Source: Mesostigma viride
Lineage: Eukaryota; Streptophyta; Mesostigmatophyceae; Mesostigmatales; Mesostigmataceae
Direction: 5' to 3'
NCBI GenBank assembly: GCA_009746045.1
Contig: RPFO01000080.1
Span: 6,643,817-6,707,816 of the forward strand
DNA length: 64,000 nucleotides
The notes under the pieces are model-generated. The model did not search any database, was not told where the DNA came from, and saw only the letters and a list, made by a program, of their open reading frames with translations. Shown here piece after piece: positions 22,968 through 33,791 of this stretch (the first letter of the stretch is position 1; each line of letters begins with the position of its first letter). The translations under genes were made by a program, and so were the position numbers.

Positions 22968-23539
22968 TGTTACGTCGCGTAACAATTCGTTGTAGTTACG
23001 GACGTAAATTAGGTCCTTGGCCTCGGTTGTTCCTAGGTTACGTGCAGTTCTAGTCTGGACATGATTGTCCCCGTAACAGTACTGTGGTATATTGGGTGCC
23101 TTTGGGCGCCGCGCCGCGTACTATATTAGTGGTCCTTATCCTTTTGTAGAATGTAGTGGACCGGCGTGCATCTGTGCACCTGCCTGTGTTTCTGTGGTTC
23201 TGCAGGCGAGGGCCAGGTCGGCCCGAGCCTGTTGGACCGTTGGTGACCATTTATGCACGTTCCACTCCTTGTGTGGTCACTCGGCGTGTGTTAAATGAAT
23301 TGACACATTTAGGCTTGGGTCACGGCAGTGTAGTTGTGTTTCCTTCCTCTATTCCTGGAGTAAACGGGTTTTGGTAAATGGTTGTATGGCGTATTATAGC
23401 AACACTTACGTTAATGCATTGAGATCAGCTCCGTCACGTTCGTCTTTCGCCAGAGGGTTAAGTAGAGGAGGCCTGACCAGTTTAGGTAGTATCAGGCCCA
23501 TTAGAGGTAGAGGTGGAGGTAGATATCCGCGGCGTAACA
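22968..23539 (+). repeat. 5' LTR of Gypsy G2
   Basis: 572 bp, TGTTACGTCGCGTAACA... to ...GGCGTAACA. The first 17 bases form a perfect palindrome (TGTTACG-TCG-CGTAACA), and the same CGTAACA closes the LTR. Confidence 0.95.
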
Positions 23540-23540
23540 A

Positions 23541-23555
23541 TGGTTCCGGAGGAAC
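23541..23555 (+). other. Candidate tRNA primer-binding site, G2
   Basis: TGGTTCCGGAGGAAC begins 2 nt after the LTR. The related third element has TGGTAGCGGAGG at the same place (53352), which is close to an initiator-tRNA-Met type site. The exact tRNA is not known. Confidence 0.5.
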
Positions 23556-24060
23556 TTCAGTAGGTAGTGAACGAGACGACTATCCCTTGCCACATACACC
23601 TTTTCAAGACCCCTTCCGCGTCCAGGAACAAGAAGTCGACACTTCCTTGATAGGTAATGGGCGGGTCGCCTTCAAGCTAGGAGCGTCGTGCTGCCCGTTT
23701 CGGGACACGCTTTACCTAGAAGCTAGACCTGCTCACAGCGGATAAATCCTTTCGTAGTTAGCCTGTCCTTCGCCTTGTTTTCCTGCTTACGGTTGTTTCC
23801 TGCCTTAGATCGGGGAGTATTACTGTTCGGAGACGATTAGCGTCGCCGTACCTACACCTTTTTCCTTGTGCTGCTGCTTTATTAGACGGCCGCACCCGCA
23901 GAGTTACGGGGCGCTGTGTTAGGACGAGCGCTGGGATATCCGGCCGCTGACTTAGGACGAGAGCTGGAAACTCCCGCCCTCCTTCTTCTTTCGGTGATCC
24001 AGATCGTCAAGCTAAGTCGCCTACCCCTACCTCGTCTAGCTTGACATCACAAGACACGCC

Positions 24061-24068
24061 AGGTGAGT
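24061..24068 (+). promoter_or_regulatory. Consensus splice donor in the G2 leader
   Basis: AGGTGAGT, a perfect donor consensus, 4 nt before the ATG of the first ORF. Splicing from here to the acceptor at 30529 would remove the small ORF, gag and pol and place ORF3 first on the message. Confidence 0.45.
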
Positions 24069-24072
24069 TATC

Positions 24073-24465
24073 ATGAGTCAACGTCGTGTTTTTACTGCGC
24101 CTTCCCATTCATCTAGTGATAATAGTTTAGCTAAGTATTACGTAGTTATTACCCCTCAATGGTCAGCCATTTTCCTCTCTTGGTCAGATGCTAGGAAGAT
24201 AGTGCAAAACCGTACATATAATGTAATTAGGTATAAGAAATTTGTTACCTTCGAGGAAGCTCAACAATTCCTTATAGACCATAGCGTATCAGATCTAGGC
24301 CTACACGTACGTTCTACTCCTCATGGTCGCCCTCCTGTAGAAGCTCTAGATTTTGCTACCCCTCCTTCGTCTCCCCCTAAGAGGGCTGCATCCTCTTCTA
24401 GCTTAGATACTCCTCTCACCTTGGAATTCGGTTCCCTATCCATTACTGTTGTTAAAAAGGACTGA
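24073..24465 (+). CDS. Small ORF with an RNase H1-type hybrid-binding (viroplasmin-like) domain
   Basis: 130-residue protein ahead of gag. Residues 21-70 (KYYVVITPQWSAIFLSW, then YKKFVTFEEAQQFL) match the caulimovirus viroplasmin/RNase H1 N-terminal hybrid-binding fold: YYVV start, central W, KKF, and E-E-A before the last helix. In RNase H1 this module binds RNA/DNA hybrids. The rest is Ser/Pro-rich and ends TLEFGSLSITVVKKD, a tail also kept in the third Gypsy element (62127-62203). It starts 4 nt after the candidate splice donor and ends 124 bp before gag. A role in nucleic-acid handling during reverse transcription is inference. Confidence 0.7.
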   Translation: MSQRRVFTAPSHSSSDNSLAKYYVVITPQWSAIFLSWSDARKIVQNRTYNVIRYKKFVTFEEAQQFLIDHSVSDLGLHVRSTPHGRPPVEALDFATPPSSPPKRAASSSSLDTPLTLEFGSLSITVVKKD

Positions 24466-24589
24466 TTTAAATTGTTCCTTTCTGTTAAACCATTAAAATC
24501 TTTTCCTTTTCTTTCCTTGCCTTATATTAGGCCTTGTCCTTTATCCTTGCTGCTTTCAGTTAGATTTTTGATCATTTACTTAAACAAAA

Positions 24590-26347
24590 ATGGATCCAAT
24601 GGGTGGTAACCTGTCGCCTATACCTACCAATACTCCTACTACCAATAATAATAATAATACTACTACTAATAACATTAACAATACAATACTCGTGGTAACC
24701 GACGGGACTCCTTGGAAACGGTACACCATCTCACTCCTCAAGGTATCTGCGTACCTCACCGCCTTCTCCTGCTGCTGTGGTCGCCGTCGTCCCTCAATTA
24801 CCCCACCTACCTATGAACAACGTATTTCCCAAGTCAGATTTAGTGAGGAACCTTCTTTCGTTGTGAACCAGGCCCCTGCCCCTTCTGCAACCTTGGCTCA
24901 CCCTCCAGCAGGTCCTCACACACTAACAATGCTCCTAGGCCTCCTTCCCACCCTGTGCCTTCAATGCCTGCTATTAACACGGGTCGTACCTCGGCCCCTG
25001 TCGGCCCTTCTGGGCGCCCTAGTGCAGTCCCTTTTTCCCACCTGCTTCCTGGTCCTACCCTGAGACGGCCTATGAGGCTGCCCAGGTTCCTACCCGTGTG
25101 GCTGATTTAGAAGTTAATAATGATTTCAGTACCATGCCCTAGATGATAGGAATTATGATCATTTTGCCTATTCCTCTCTTCGTGAGCAATATACTGTCCC
25201 CTTCTCCTATGGGCACCATCCGGAAACGGTGGCTCCCTCTAGACCCCTACCCAAGACTTTTCCTATCCCTTCCTTCTATCCCGCTTATGTAGCAGTGGAA
25301 GATAGTGGCCCTATGGGAAAAACTGATTCTTCTAATCCCCCTAAGCCTCCTGCTCTTCCCCTCTTTGCCAACCTTCCTAAGCTGGATGTCAAGTCTACCC
25401 CTCAACAGTTTTTCACCTTCATTATGTTGCTCACCCAGAACACAGAGTCCTGGCAGAACCACAATAGGTGGCGCCTCTCTGATGCTGTACTAGTTCCTCA
25501 TTATCTTACTACCTGCATTACTCCTGAACTTGCTAACCTCATCCAGTGTGAGTCTCTTGCCTCTCATGCCTACCCAAACTCTGTAGCAGAATTGTTCAAG
25601 CGTTTAGAGAACCATTTAGTCCCTCCCGATGCAGATTGGCAGGATAGATTATCCTTTGGCACCTTGCAGCAGGGTACCAAGTCCTTCAAAGAATATATGA
25701 AAGAGTTTGATGCTCAGATGGTACGAATTAGGGATCTGTCGGGTGCAGAAGTGCGTGCCCGCTTCCTTCAGGGCCTCAGTAGACCCCTATTGCGTGAAGT
25801 CAAACGCCAGTTCTCTGCCTACCGTTTTACTGACCTGCCCCTCAAGCATGTGCGCCAGCATCTTTTACGTGTAGCAGATTTCTTCTCCACGCCTTCTCTT
25901 CCTACCCGTTCCCGTATTAATAATATTATCCTTACCCCTGAGGAGGAGAACTCCTATGTAGAAGAATTAGATATCTGTGTGACTGACCTTTCAGCTCTGG
26001 ATGTCTCTCATATTACCTGCTATCATTGTAAGGAAGTAGGTCATCTTAAACGTGAGTGCCCCAAGTTCCTTTCGGGTGCTCCCCCTCATCCCGACGCTCG
26101 CCCTCCTCGTACCCCTCAGCGTGCTCCTATTCGTCCCACTTCAGGACGCATTCCTTCAGCTACCCCTAGTAGGCTGAATGCTGTGCAGACAGGATCCCCA
26201 GGGTTCCCCTATGATAATCAGGCTCCCGCACCCTCTTCAATCCCTCGTGACCCTCCAGCAGTGGCTTTTCCGCCAGGGTCTTCTTCGGGGTTCGTTCCTA
26301 TGGATTTGGGGGGGGAGGGGAACAGTAGGCCTGTCAGCCGGGGGTAA
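24590..26347 (+). pseudogene. gag: gag of Gypsy G2 (frameshifted near the N-terminus)
   Basis: Starts ATG GAT CCA and encodes an Asn/Thr-rich repeat. A segment of about 90 bases follows (roughly 24690-24785) that the related gag at 62324 lacks. Two one-base losses, near 24903 and near 25138, break the N-terminal third. From 25229 on the frame is open through the gag domain to a CCHC knuckle (CYHCKEVGHLKRECP) and a Pro-rich tail ending PVSRG at TAA 26345-26347. The product would form the particle shell and bind genomic RNA. Confidence 0.85.
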
Positions 26348-28796
26348 CCTGGACAGGTCCTTAGATAGTACCCCAGATATTAATTTTTGCTTGCCTGTTT
26401 TTATAACCTCTGTAGGAGCTGAATCATCCCTACCACTACGTGTGCGTCCTCTTATGTTCTTGAATGGTGGTTTAACCGTCCCTCACACTGTTGTAGACCC
26501 CTTCTTGCATGCTGATGAACTCTTGAATGTCTCTGTGTTGGTAGATAGCGGTGCGGCTAGCTCCTTTGTGAGCGAGGCCCTAGTTAGACGTTTAGGACTA
26601 GTCCCTACCCCTCACACCAAACCCGTTACTGTTCATTATGCTGATGGTCGCACCAGTCATTCCCCGGGTACGGTGTCCCTTCCCATGGTTATACAAGGAC
26701 GTACTGTCAACCTGACGGCCACTATAGGCCCTATCACTACCGCTGATGTATTACTAGGATTAGATTGGCACCAGGATAATAAGATTACTATTAATTATGA
26801 TACCATGGTCATTTGGTTTCCAGATAGCTCTTACTGGGTACCTGAACGTCATTATAGATTGGAAAATTTATCCTTGGTAGATATTACTCCTCCTACACCT
26901 GTTGATCCTCCTGTAAGACCTATACCTGAAGTAATAATGTCAAATGACGAATTACGTTCTGAATTAAAGCAAAATGGATACCTATTATGTATGTTCCTTC
27001 AGTTAGAAGTACAAGAGATACCTATCACTAACAATAGTGTGGATATAGATGTAAATACAGTGGATACAATAGGAGTAGGATTTACTGAAAATGAAATAGT
27101 AAGATACATGGCTGTGATAGATTCCTCAAAAGTATTTGAAGAAAAGACTCCTTCTTATCCTCCTCCTCGTTCTGTTTTACACCGTGTAGTTATCAAGGAC
27201 GGTGCAGTTCCTACGCACTCTCCGATGTATAGAATGGGCCCTACCGAGTTAAAGGAACTAAAACAGATTTTAGTGTCATTATTAGAAGCAGGATTGATAG
27301 AGCCTAGTAACTCCCCCTACTCAGCTGGTGTCCTGTTAGTTCCTAAGCCAAATGGCAAGTTTCGCCTAGTTACTGATTATAGGAAGTTGAATGATATTAC
27401 TGTGAAATCTAAATACCCTCTACCTCGTATTGACGATATATTTAATAAGGTTAAAGGTTCCACTTGTTTCACAGTACTGGATTGTGCGGATGGTTTTTGG
27501 CAGTTGCGGATAGCTCCTGAGGATTGCCATAAAACCGCCTTTGCTACCCCTTTTGGTCATTACCAGTTTAGAGTAGCGGCTATGGGACTCTGTAACTCGC
27601 CTGCCTCTTTTCAAATGTTAATGAATGAAGTGCTTAGACCTGTTATGGGAAATTCTCATCTTCCTCAGGTGTCCTCTGATCTAAAGGATCCCTCCTTCTC
27701 CTCTGTTTCTTTATCTGAGCATGACCGTTCTTGTGCTCAAGCTTACTTAGATGATATTCTTATTTACTCTCCTGATTTTGAAACGCACCTACGTGATTTA
27801 AAGAAAGTATTAGAAATAATGGCTGAAAATTCTTTGTGGGCGCGCCGTGCTAAAGTGCGTTCGGGTAGGAGTGTCCCATTTTTAGGGCACGTTCTGTCAG
27901 ATGCCGGGGTCGCTACCGACCCGGATAAAACTAAGTCAATTCAGGAATGGCCTACTCCTACCGACGTTAAAGGTGTACGTAGTTTCCTAGGAATTGCTTC
28001 TTACTATAGGCGTTTTATCCCGCGTTTCGCCACTATAGCAGCCCCTATTAATCATTTATTAAAGAAGGATATCCCCTTTGTTTGGAGTAGTGAGTGTCAG
28101 TCTGCTTTTCAGTGCCTAAAATCCCTACTCCTTTCCCCTCCTGTACTCATCCTACCGGATACTACTAAACCCTTTGTTGTGGCTACAGATGCTAGTAAAG
28201 TAGCTATAGGTGGTGTCCTTCTCCAGGATCAGGGTCAGGGCTTACAGCCAATTGAATATATCTCTAGGACAATGCTCCCTGCGGAGCGTAACTATCCCGT
28301 CCACCAGCAGGAACTCTTAGCGGTGGTGTATTGTTGCCACGCGTGGCAGCACTTCCTTAAAGGTGCTCAATTTGATGTCTGCCTGAATGAACCCTGTGAG
28401 CTAGATCCTTATAGGTTAGTTATCCAAACGGATCATCGTCCCCTTACCCATCTTCTCTCCCAACCCAACCTTACCCCTCGGCAAGCGCGCTGGATGGAAT
28501 TTTTAGCACAGTTTTCCCCTTTTAAACTTCAGTATGTCAAGGGTGTAGATAACATAGTACCAGATGCACTCTCTCGTCGTGCAGACTATTCCTTCTTCGA
28601 GGACCTTGATGTTCTCAATATTACTCTAGTTCCTACTACTATGGGTGTAACCCCTTATGGTGAACTACCTGATGATGATTCCTATGCCTACCTCTTTCAT
28701 ACAGCTGTTCGCATGCCTGATCTCCTTTCTCACGTAGGACTCTCTCTCCCGTGTGAGGCCCTTCCTGTGGCCTCGGTGGGGGGGAGGGGAAAATAA
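26178..28796 (+). CDS. pol: Pol of Gypsy G2: protease, reverse transcriptase, RNase H
   Basis: 872-codon open frame, +1 relative to gag and overlapping it by about 170 bases, so expression may need frameshifting. The aspartic protease has LVDSGAASSF at residues 121-130 and LLGLDW later. RT has VTDYRKLND, FATPFGHYQF and YLDD near residue 523, preceded by an unusual insert of about 30 residues rich in Ser (LKDPSFSSVSLSEHD). RNase H has VATDAS, HQQELLAVVY, TDHRPLTHLL and VPDALSR. The stop at 28794-28796 follows a G/A tract whose length differs between copies. In copy G1a the frame reads on toward integrase. Confidence 0.92.
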   Translation: MLCRQDPQGSPMIIRLPHPLQSLVTLQQWLFRQGLLRGSFLWIWGGRGTVGLSAGGNLDRSLDSTPDINFCLPVFITSVGAESSLPLRVRPLMFLNGGLTVPHTVVDPFLHADELLNVSVLVDSGAASSFVSEALVRRLGLVPTPHTKPVTVHYADGRTSHSPGTVSLPMVIQGRTVNLTATIGPITTADVLLGLDWHQDNKITINYDTMVIWFPDSSYWVPERHYRLENLSLVDITPPTPVDPPVRPIPEVIMSNDELRSELKQNGYLLCMFLQLEVQEIPITNNSVDIDVNTVDTIGVGFTENEIVRYMAVIDSSKVFEEKTPSYPPPRSVLHRVVIKDGAVPTHSPMYRMGPTELKELKQILVSLLEAGLIEPSNSPYSAGVLLVPKPNGKFRLVTDYRKLNDITVKSKYPLPRIDDIFNKVKGSTCFTVLDCADGFWQLRIAPEDCHKTAFATPFGHYQFRVAAMGLCNSPASFQMLMNEVLRPVMGNSHLPQVSSDLKDPSFSSVSLSEHDRSCAQAYLDDILIYSPDFETHLRDLKKVLEIMAENSLWARRAKVRSGRSVPFLGHVLSDAGVATDPDKTKSIQEWPTPTDVKGVRSFLGIASYYRRFIPRFATIAAPINHLLKKDIPFVWSSECQSAFQCLKSLLLSPPVLILPDTTKPFVVATDASKVAIGGVLLQDQGQGLQPIEYISRTMLPAERNYPVHQQELLAVVYCCHAWQHFLKGAQFDVCLNEPCELDPYRLVIQTDHRPLTHLLSQPNLTPRQARWMEFLAQFSPFKLQYVKGVDNIVPDALSRRADYSFFEDLDVLNITLVPTTMGVTPYGELPDDDSYAYLFHTAVRMPDLLSHVGLSLPCEALPVASVGGRGK

Positions 28797-30458
28797 AATT
28801 TCTATACCGCTTAGCCATATAGCGACTAGGTCAGGAAAGTCTTATGAAAACGTAGTCCCCTAGGACCTCCCCTTCTCTTCGGCAAGGCGGTAGGAGATCT
28901 CTTTAAACCTGTTCTGGATACTTCTGTAGCGATGCCTACCTCTGATCTTGAACGCCTTATTAGTAGATTTACGGCCACTGAGCCGGAAGCATTAGCTGCC
29001 ATTGCTGCACATCCCCAACAATTAGGCAAGCACCCTTGTAAATTTGTAGGTGGGTTTTTATATGTGCAGATAGCAGATTCTCCCCCTCAATGGCGCCTGT
29101 ATGTCCCTCCTATCTGTCGCTCCTCCTTGCTCTTTGAGTTGCATGACTTAGCTGCTCACCAGGGTGGTAAACGGGTACGGGACCTAGTAGCCCGCTCTTA
29201 TTACTGGCCTTCCCTTTATAAGGATGTGGATGAGTATGTTAGAACTTGTCAATCTTGCCAGGAAATGAAACCCAATAATGTAGGACAGATAGCAGAACCT
29301 AGGACCTTGCCTGACCCTATCATGCCTTGGGATTCTATCATGATGGATTTTGTAGGACCTTTTAGAAAGAATGATAGGGGCAATGCCCAAATCCTTGTGT
29401 TCATAGATCGTTTTACTCGTATGTGCCATCTTGTGCCGTGTCCTTTAGAACTCACCGCACGTGATTGCGCACGCCTATACCTCAATAATGTATATAGATA
29501 TCATGGATTGAGTAGGCAGTTTATTAGTGATAAGGATAAATTATTTACCTCAGATTTTTGGCAGCAGTTTTTCGCTGCCATCGGTACCAAGGTTACCTAC
29601 GGTACTGCCTACCACTCCTCCTCCTCTCATTTAGTAGAGCGTCTTAATAGAGTAGTAGAAGAAGCGCTTAGGCACTATGTTAATGGCTCGGGTAGTGATT
29701 GGGAGGATTATTTATGTTTGGTAGAGTTCTCCCTCAACAATTGTCCCCAAGCTGCGCATGGATATACGCCCTTCTTCTTAGATACTGGGAGACAGCCCCT
29801 TACCCCTACCTCTCTCTTAGCTAGTCCTCTACGGGACAAGGATGATGTGTCCCGAGATACTGTAGAAGGTGTACAGTCCTTACTAGATAGAATGAAAACT
29901 GCTCATGACCACGCGATCTCAGGGTATCAAAAAGCTCAGGCTAAGTACCTTGCTAGGTTGCGTGCCTCCTTAGATAGACGAGCACCTGAGATAGAAGTAG
30001 GAGATCTAGTATTAGTAGAAGGCCCCCGTGTTGGCCGTTTTGCTCATAAGTTTGAAGCAGAACTGAAGGTCAAACTTAGGCCTGCCTTCTTAGGACCCTT
30101 CCATGTGTTGTCTAGGGTAGGAAATTTCTTGTATAAGGTCGATATCCCTACCTCTTGGCAAACGCATTCAAACACCTTCCATAGGAGCCAGCTTAAACTG
30201 TACCACCCTAGTACGTTCGCTGGCAGGGAGTTAGCGCCTGCCCCTTTAGAGCATAATCCTGACACTGGGGAAGTAGAAGACGAAGTAGAAAGCATCGTGG
30301 CCCATCGAGATATCAAAAAGGGCCGCGGTACCCAGCGTCAGTATAAAGTGAAGTGGATGTATGCTCGTAGTGAAGTAGATAAGGTTTGGTATACGGAGAG
30401 TGAGCTAGATGGGTGTAGTCGCCTGCTGCAGGAATATAAAACCCTGCACAAGCTCTAG
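28797..30458 (+). CDS. pol (IN): Integrase with GPF-type module and chromodomain, Gypsy G2
   Basis: Open from the ATG at 28932 (508 codons), in the same frame as upstream pol. The linker 28797-28931 is disrupted by homopolymer indels. The zinc module uses H71, H76, C106 and C109. The catalytic residues are D139, D200 and E236, with 35 residues between the last two. A GPFHVLSRVGNFLYKVD module follows. Residues about 445-505 form a chromodomain (VESIVAHRDIKKGRGTQRQ, YKVKWMYA, LLQEYKTL). Chromodomains steer integration to marked chromatin in chromoviruses. The TAG at 30456-30458 lies 76 bases before ORF3. Confidence 0.92.
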
Positions 30459-30510
30459 TCGTAGGCCTTCTCCTCTCTTATGTTATGTCTGCTGTCGACG
30501 GGTGGTTGGT

Positions 30511-30529
30511 TGTCCCCTCCCCTCCGCAG
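30511..30529 (+). promoter_or_regulatory. Candidate splice acceptor before ORF3 (G2)
   Basis: TGTCCCCTCCCCTCCGCAG, a pyrimidine tract ending in CAG, 5 nt before the ORF3 ATG and identical to the site at 9261-9279. It would pair with the donor at 24061-24068. Confidence 0.5.
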
Positions 30530-30534
30530 CCGTC

Positions 30535-32843
30535 ATGACCGAGCCTACCCCTCCGGCTGAGAGCCCGCTGCCGTCCCTGCCCCTACCGGACCCTGAGCTG
30601 TATTTCGAGGCCCTTCCGGGCCGTTGGGTGTCGCGATCATGTTACCGGGGTGGCGTTGTGCAGCCGGCCCTTCAGGCCCAACATGCGAGCTTAGTCAGGG
30701 CGGCCCTCTTCGGGGTCACGTGGTATGGTCCTTCCCCTGATGAGCCGCACCAGCTTGTCCTGCACGGTTTCGATGATGCCGGACACTGTTTGTTGGGGTG
30801 TGGTTCCAGCTGTCCCGCCTTGGGGCAGATAGATGCGGTTCTCCGGTGTTGCCGTGTGTTCTCCTACCTCTCCACTCCTGTGGGCCGTACCTGCCTACGG
30901 GAGGTGTTCCCGTGGCTTCCAGCTGAGGGTGATGCTGAGGTAGACGAGAACCCCTGCGACCTTTTACGGGCCGTAGAGTTCATGGAGATAGCTGATCAGT
31001 CGGCGGGACTAGCGGTTAGTGGTCCTACCCCTTCGGGCGCCCCAGCTGAGGTACATTATACTCCAGATTATTCTGCCTCGAGCGCTGCGTCCGCCTCCTC
31101 GGTGTCTGTCCCTCCCTCTCCGGTCCCGTCGTCCCCTCGGTCGACCCGGGATGTCGCAGTGGAGCCTACCCCTTCGGGTTTGCCTGATCCTCTTTCGGCG
31201 ACGGTCTCGGCTATGCAGGCTCAGATCCAGTCTTTGACCACGGCGTTTGGGGCCTTCCTTGCGGCCCAGGCGCAGGTCCCGGCCACGCCGGCTGGATCCG
31301 CGCCCCCTACCCCTTCTGTCGCCCCGGCGACTACGGCTTCGCCCGCGCCCCCGCCTGCGCCCGCGGTCGCTGTGGTTCCGGCGGCTCCTGCGACTCCTGC
31401 TGCCTCTGCGCCTGTCACCGCTCTACCTGCGCCTACGCGGGAGTCTCCTGCCCCTGTTAGCTCGCCCTCCGTCGCTGCTTCCGAGCCTCCTCCCGCTCAG
31501 GCGCAGACGTCGCGGGGTTTCTTTGGCGATACTAGCGGCTTCCCAGACTTTGGGAGGGTGGTCCTCCGCAGAGGATTCCGGTTCCTGACTGGGGCCTGGA
31601 TGGTAGTCAATCTTATGCAGGACTGCCTGTCCCTACGGGCCCCATTTTCAACATGTGGCCTGAGGGTGCACCGGCAACGGAGACCGGCGCGCCTGCGTCG
31701 TTGGTGGGTCCGTCACGGCCCTCTCTGGCTTCAGGTCCGGCGCGACCTCCTGTTTTACCAGTGCCCCCTGCGTCGGTGTCGGCTCCTGCCCCTGCGTCAG
31801 CCCCTGCTCCGGTCCCTCCTCCTTCGGCCTCGCGGTCTTGGCCGCGGTTGTTCGGTCCACCGGTCAGGATCCTCGCGCCACCCGCGCTGCCGATTCCCTC
31901 AGGGAGTTGTCCCAGGGTGATCGGGACAGGGCTCCTTCTGTGGTGCACGCGACGCCGGAGTCGCGTGACACGCCCATTCCGGGGTATGGTATGTCCGCAC
32001 TCGCCTGCCGACAGTGTGACCTGCCGCGCGCCTCTGCTGAGCTTGCCATCTCTCCCATGTCCTATGGGTTCTCCCAGGTGTGTCGGGCGCCCCGGGATCG
32101 TGGCCTACCCATTGAGACTGATCGGCCTCCGTTCGACATGGTTATTTTAGCTGATCCGGTGTTCGAGGGTGAGATCCTGGTCCGGCGCGTCCTGTATCGC
32201 TGGGCGAGGCGCCACAACGACTTGGACACCTACGGTGGGTTTCAGTGGGCTTACCCTCCCCCTCTGGGCATTATGGCTTCGGATGCCCTTACAGTAGAGT
32301 TTCCTGCGGTGCCGGGTGCGGCGTACACTACGGTCCTCCAGCCCATCCTTGAGTGGGATGCCCGCCGCCCGGCCTATCCCGGGCCAGGGTCTAGACTCCC
32401 GCGGTCACCCTCCTCCTCGTGCCAGCGACTACCTAGAGACATTCGGGTCGCGACAGTGTGTTCGTCGGTGGCGCTCCCGCGAGATTCGGCACATCCGGTT
32501 GTGGCCGTCCAACGTGGAGCCCCTGGTGGACCTGTTCTTCCCGACGGGTCTGCGCCCTCGGATTCGGTATCATTGCCTCCTCCTGCGGGCCCTTTGCCTG
32601 ATCGCGGTAGAGCCTTTCCTTCGCCTCTTTGCCTGTGGCTTTCTGGACTGGGCCCGTGGCCAGGTCGTCCTCACGCAGCATAGGTATTACTGGGCCTTCC
32701 TGGGCCTCTTTCCTGACGGCGTGTGGGCCGATGTTTTCCTCACTGTAGATAGGCATGACAATGTTGAGGATGTGGCTCACTACCAGGCCTACCTGGAGGT
32801 CCTGCTGGCCTCTCGTGGCACTTACCAGACGGATGGCCACTAG
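30535..32843 (+). pseudogene. Orphan third ORF (ORF3) of Gypsy G2
   Basis: Same protein as at 9285-11605; function not recognised. ATG at 30535. The N-terminal domain is intact here (ELYFEALPGRWVSR, LFGVTWYGPSP, DENPCDLLRAVEFMEIADQ). A Pro/Ala/Ser-rich region follows. Single-base losses near 31540, 31838 and 32375 shift the frame, but the amino-acid sequence continues in the other frames to the conserved C-terminus ending YQTDGH. Between copies the two conserved blocks change little while the spacer varies. A hydrophobic stretch (LLLRALCLIAVEPFLRLFACGFL) could be a membrane segment or a buried helix. No signal peptide is visible. Confidence 0.75.
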
Positions 32844-33207
32844 ATAGAGGGCCTTAGGCCCGACCTGAGGGTGTTGTCCCTCCGGTATGTAGAGTCGCCC
32901 TCATATTCTGGCCAGTTGGTTGGCTGTTCTTGGTCCTTAGCGCTGATGTGTTTACTCTGTGTGTCCTGCCCAGTGCCGTCCCCCCCGGCCAGGACTCCGT
33001 TCCAGGCAGTTAGGGGAACCTACCACCAGGCTTGGTGCTGGCTAACCCTACACCACCCGGCGTGGTGGTGGAGACCGTGTGAACTATTGGTGCTTTGTAT
33101 CTGGGATGGTCTATCGATTGTGTTGGTGTGTGCTGGGTGCGTTAGGATTATTTTCCTACCCCTCTGGTTCCCTCCTCTCTGCGTAGGGAGAGGGCTCCCT
33201 ACCTTTT

Positions 33208-33220
33208 GTGGGGGGGGAGG
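33208..33220 (+). other. Polypurine tract, Gypsy G2
   Basis: GTGGGGGGGGAGG directly before the 3' LTR. Similar tracts occur inside the element near 26307-26320 and 28778-28794. Confidence 0.85.
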
Positions 33221-33791
33221 TGTTACGTCGCGTAACAATTCGTTGTAGTTACGGACGTAAATTAGGTCCTTGGCCTCGGTTGTTCCTAGGTTACGTGCAG
33301 TTCTAGTTGGACATGATTGTCCCCGTAACAGTACTGTGGTATATTGGGTGCCTTTGGGCGCCGCGCCGCGTACTATATTAGTGGTCCTTATCCTTTTGTA
33401 GAATGTAGTGGACCGGCGTGCATCTGTGCACCTGCCTGTGTTTCTGTGGTTCTGCAGGCGAGGGCCAGGTCGGCCCGAGCCTGTTGGACCGTTGGTGACC
33501 ATTTATGCACGTTCCACTCCTTGTGTGGTCACTCGGCGTGTGTTAAATGAATTAACACATTTAGGCTTGGGTCACGGCAGTGTAGTTGTGTTTCCTTCCT
33601 CTATTCCTGGAGTAAACGGGTTTTGGTAAATGGTTGTATGGCGTATTATAGCAACACTTACGTTAATGCATTGAGATCAGCTCCGTCACGTTCGTCTTTC
33701 GCCAGAGGGTTAAGTAGAGGAGGCCTGACCAGTTTAGGTAGTATCAGGCCCATTAGAGGTAGAGGTGGAGGTAGATATCCGCGGCGTAACA
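33221..33791 (+). repeat. 3' LTR of Gypsy G2
   Basis: 571 bp, nearly identical to 22968-23539 (one base shorter near 33307, G/A difference near 33554). It is followed by the target duplication GCACA. Confidence 0.95.
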
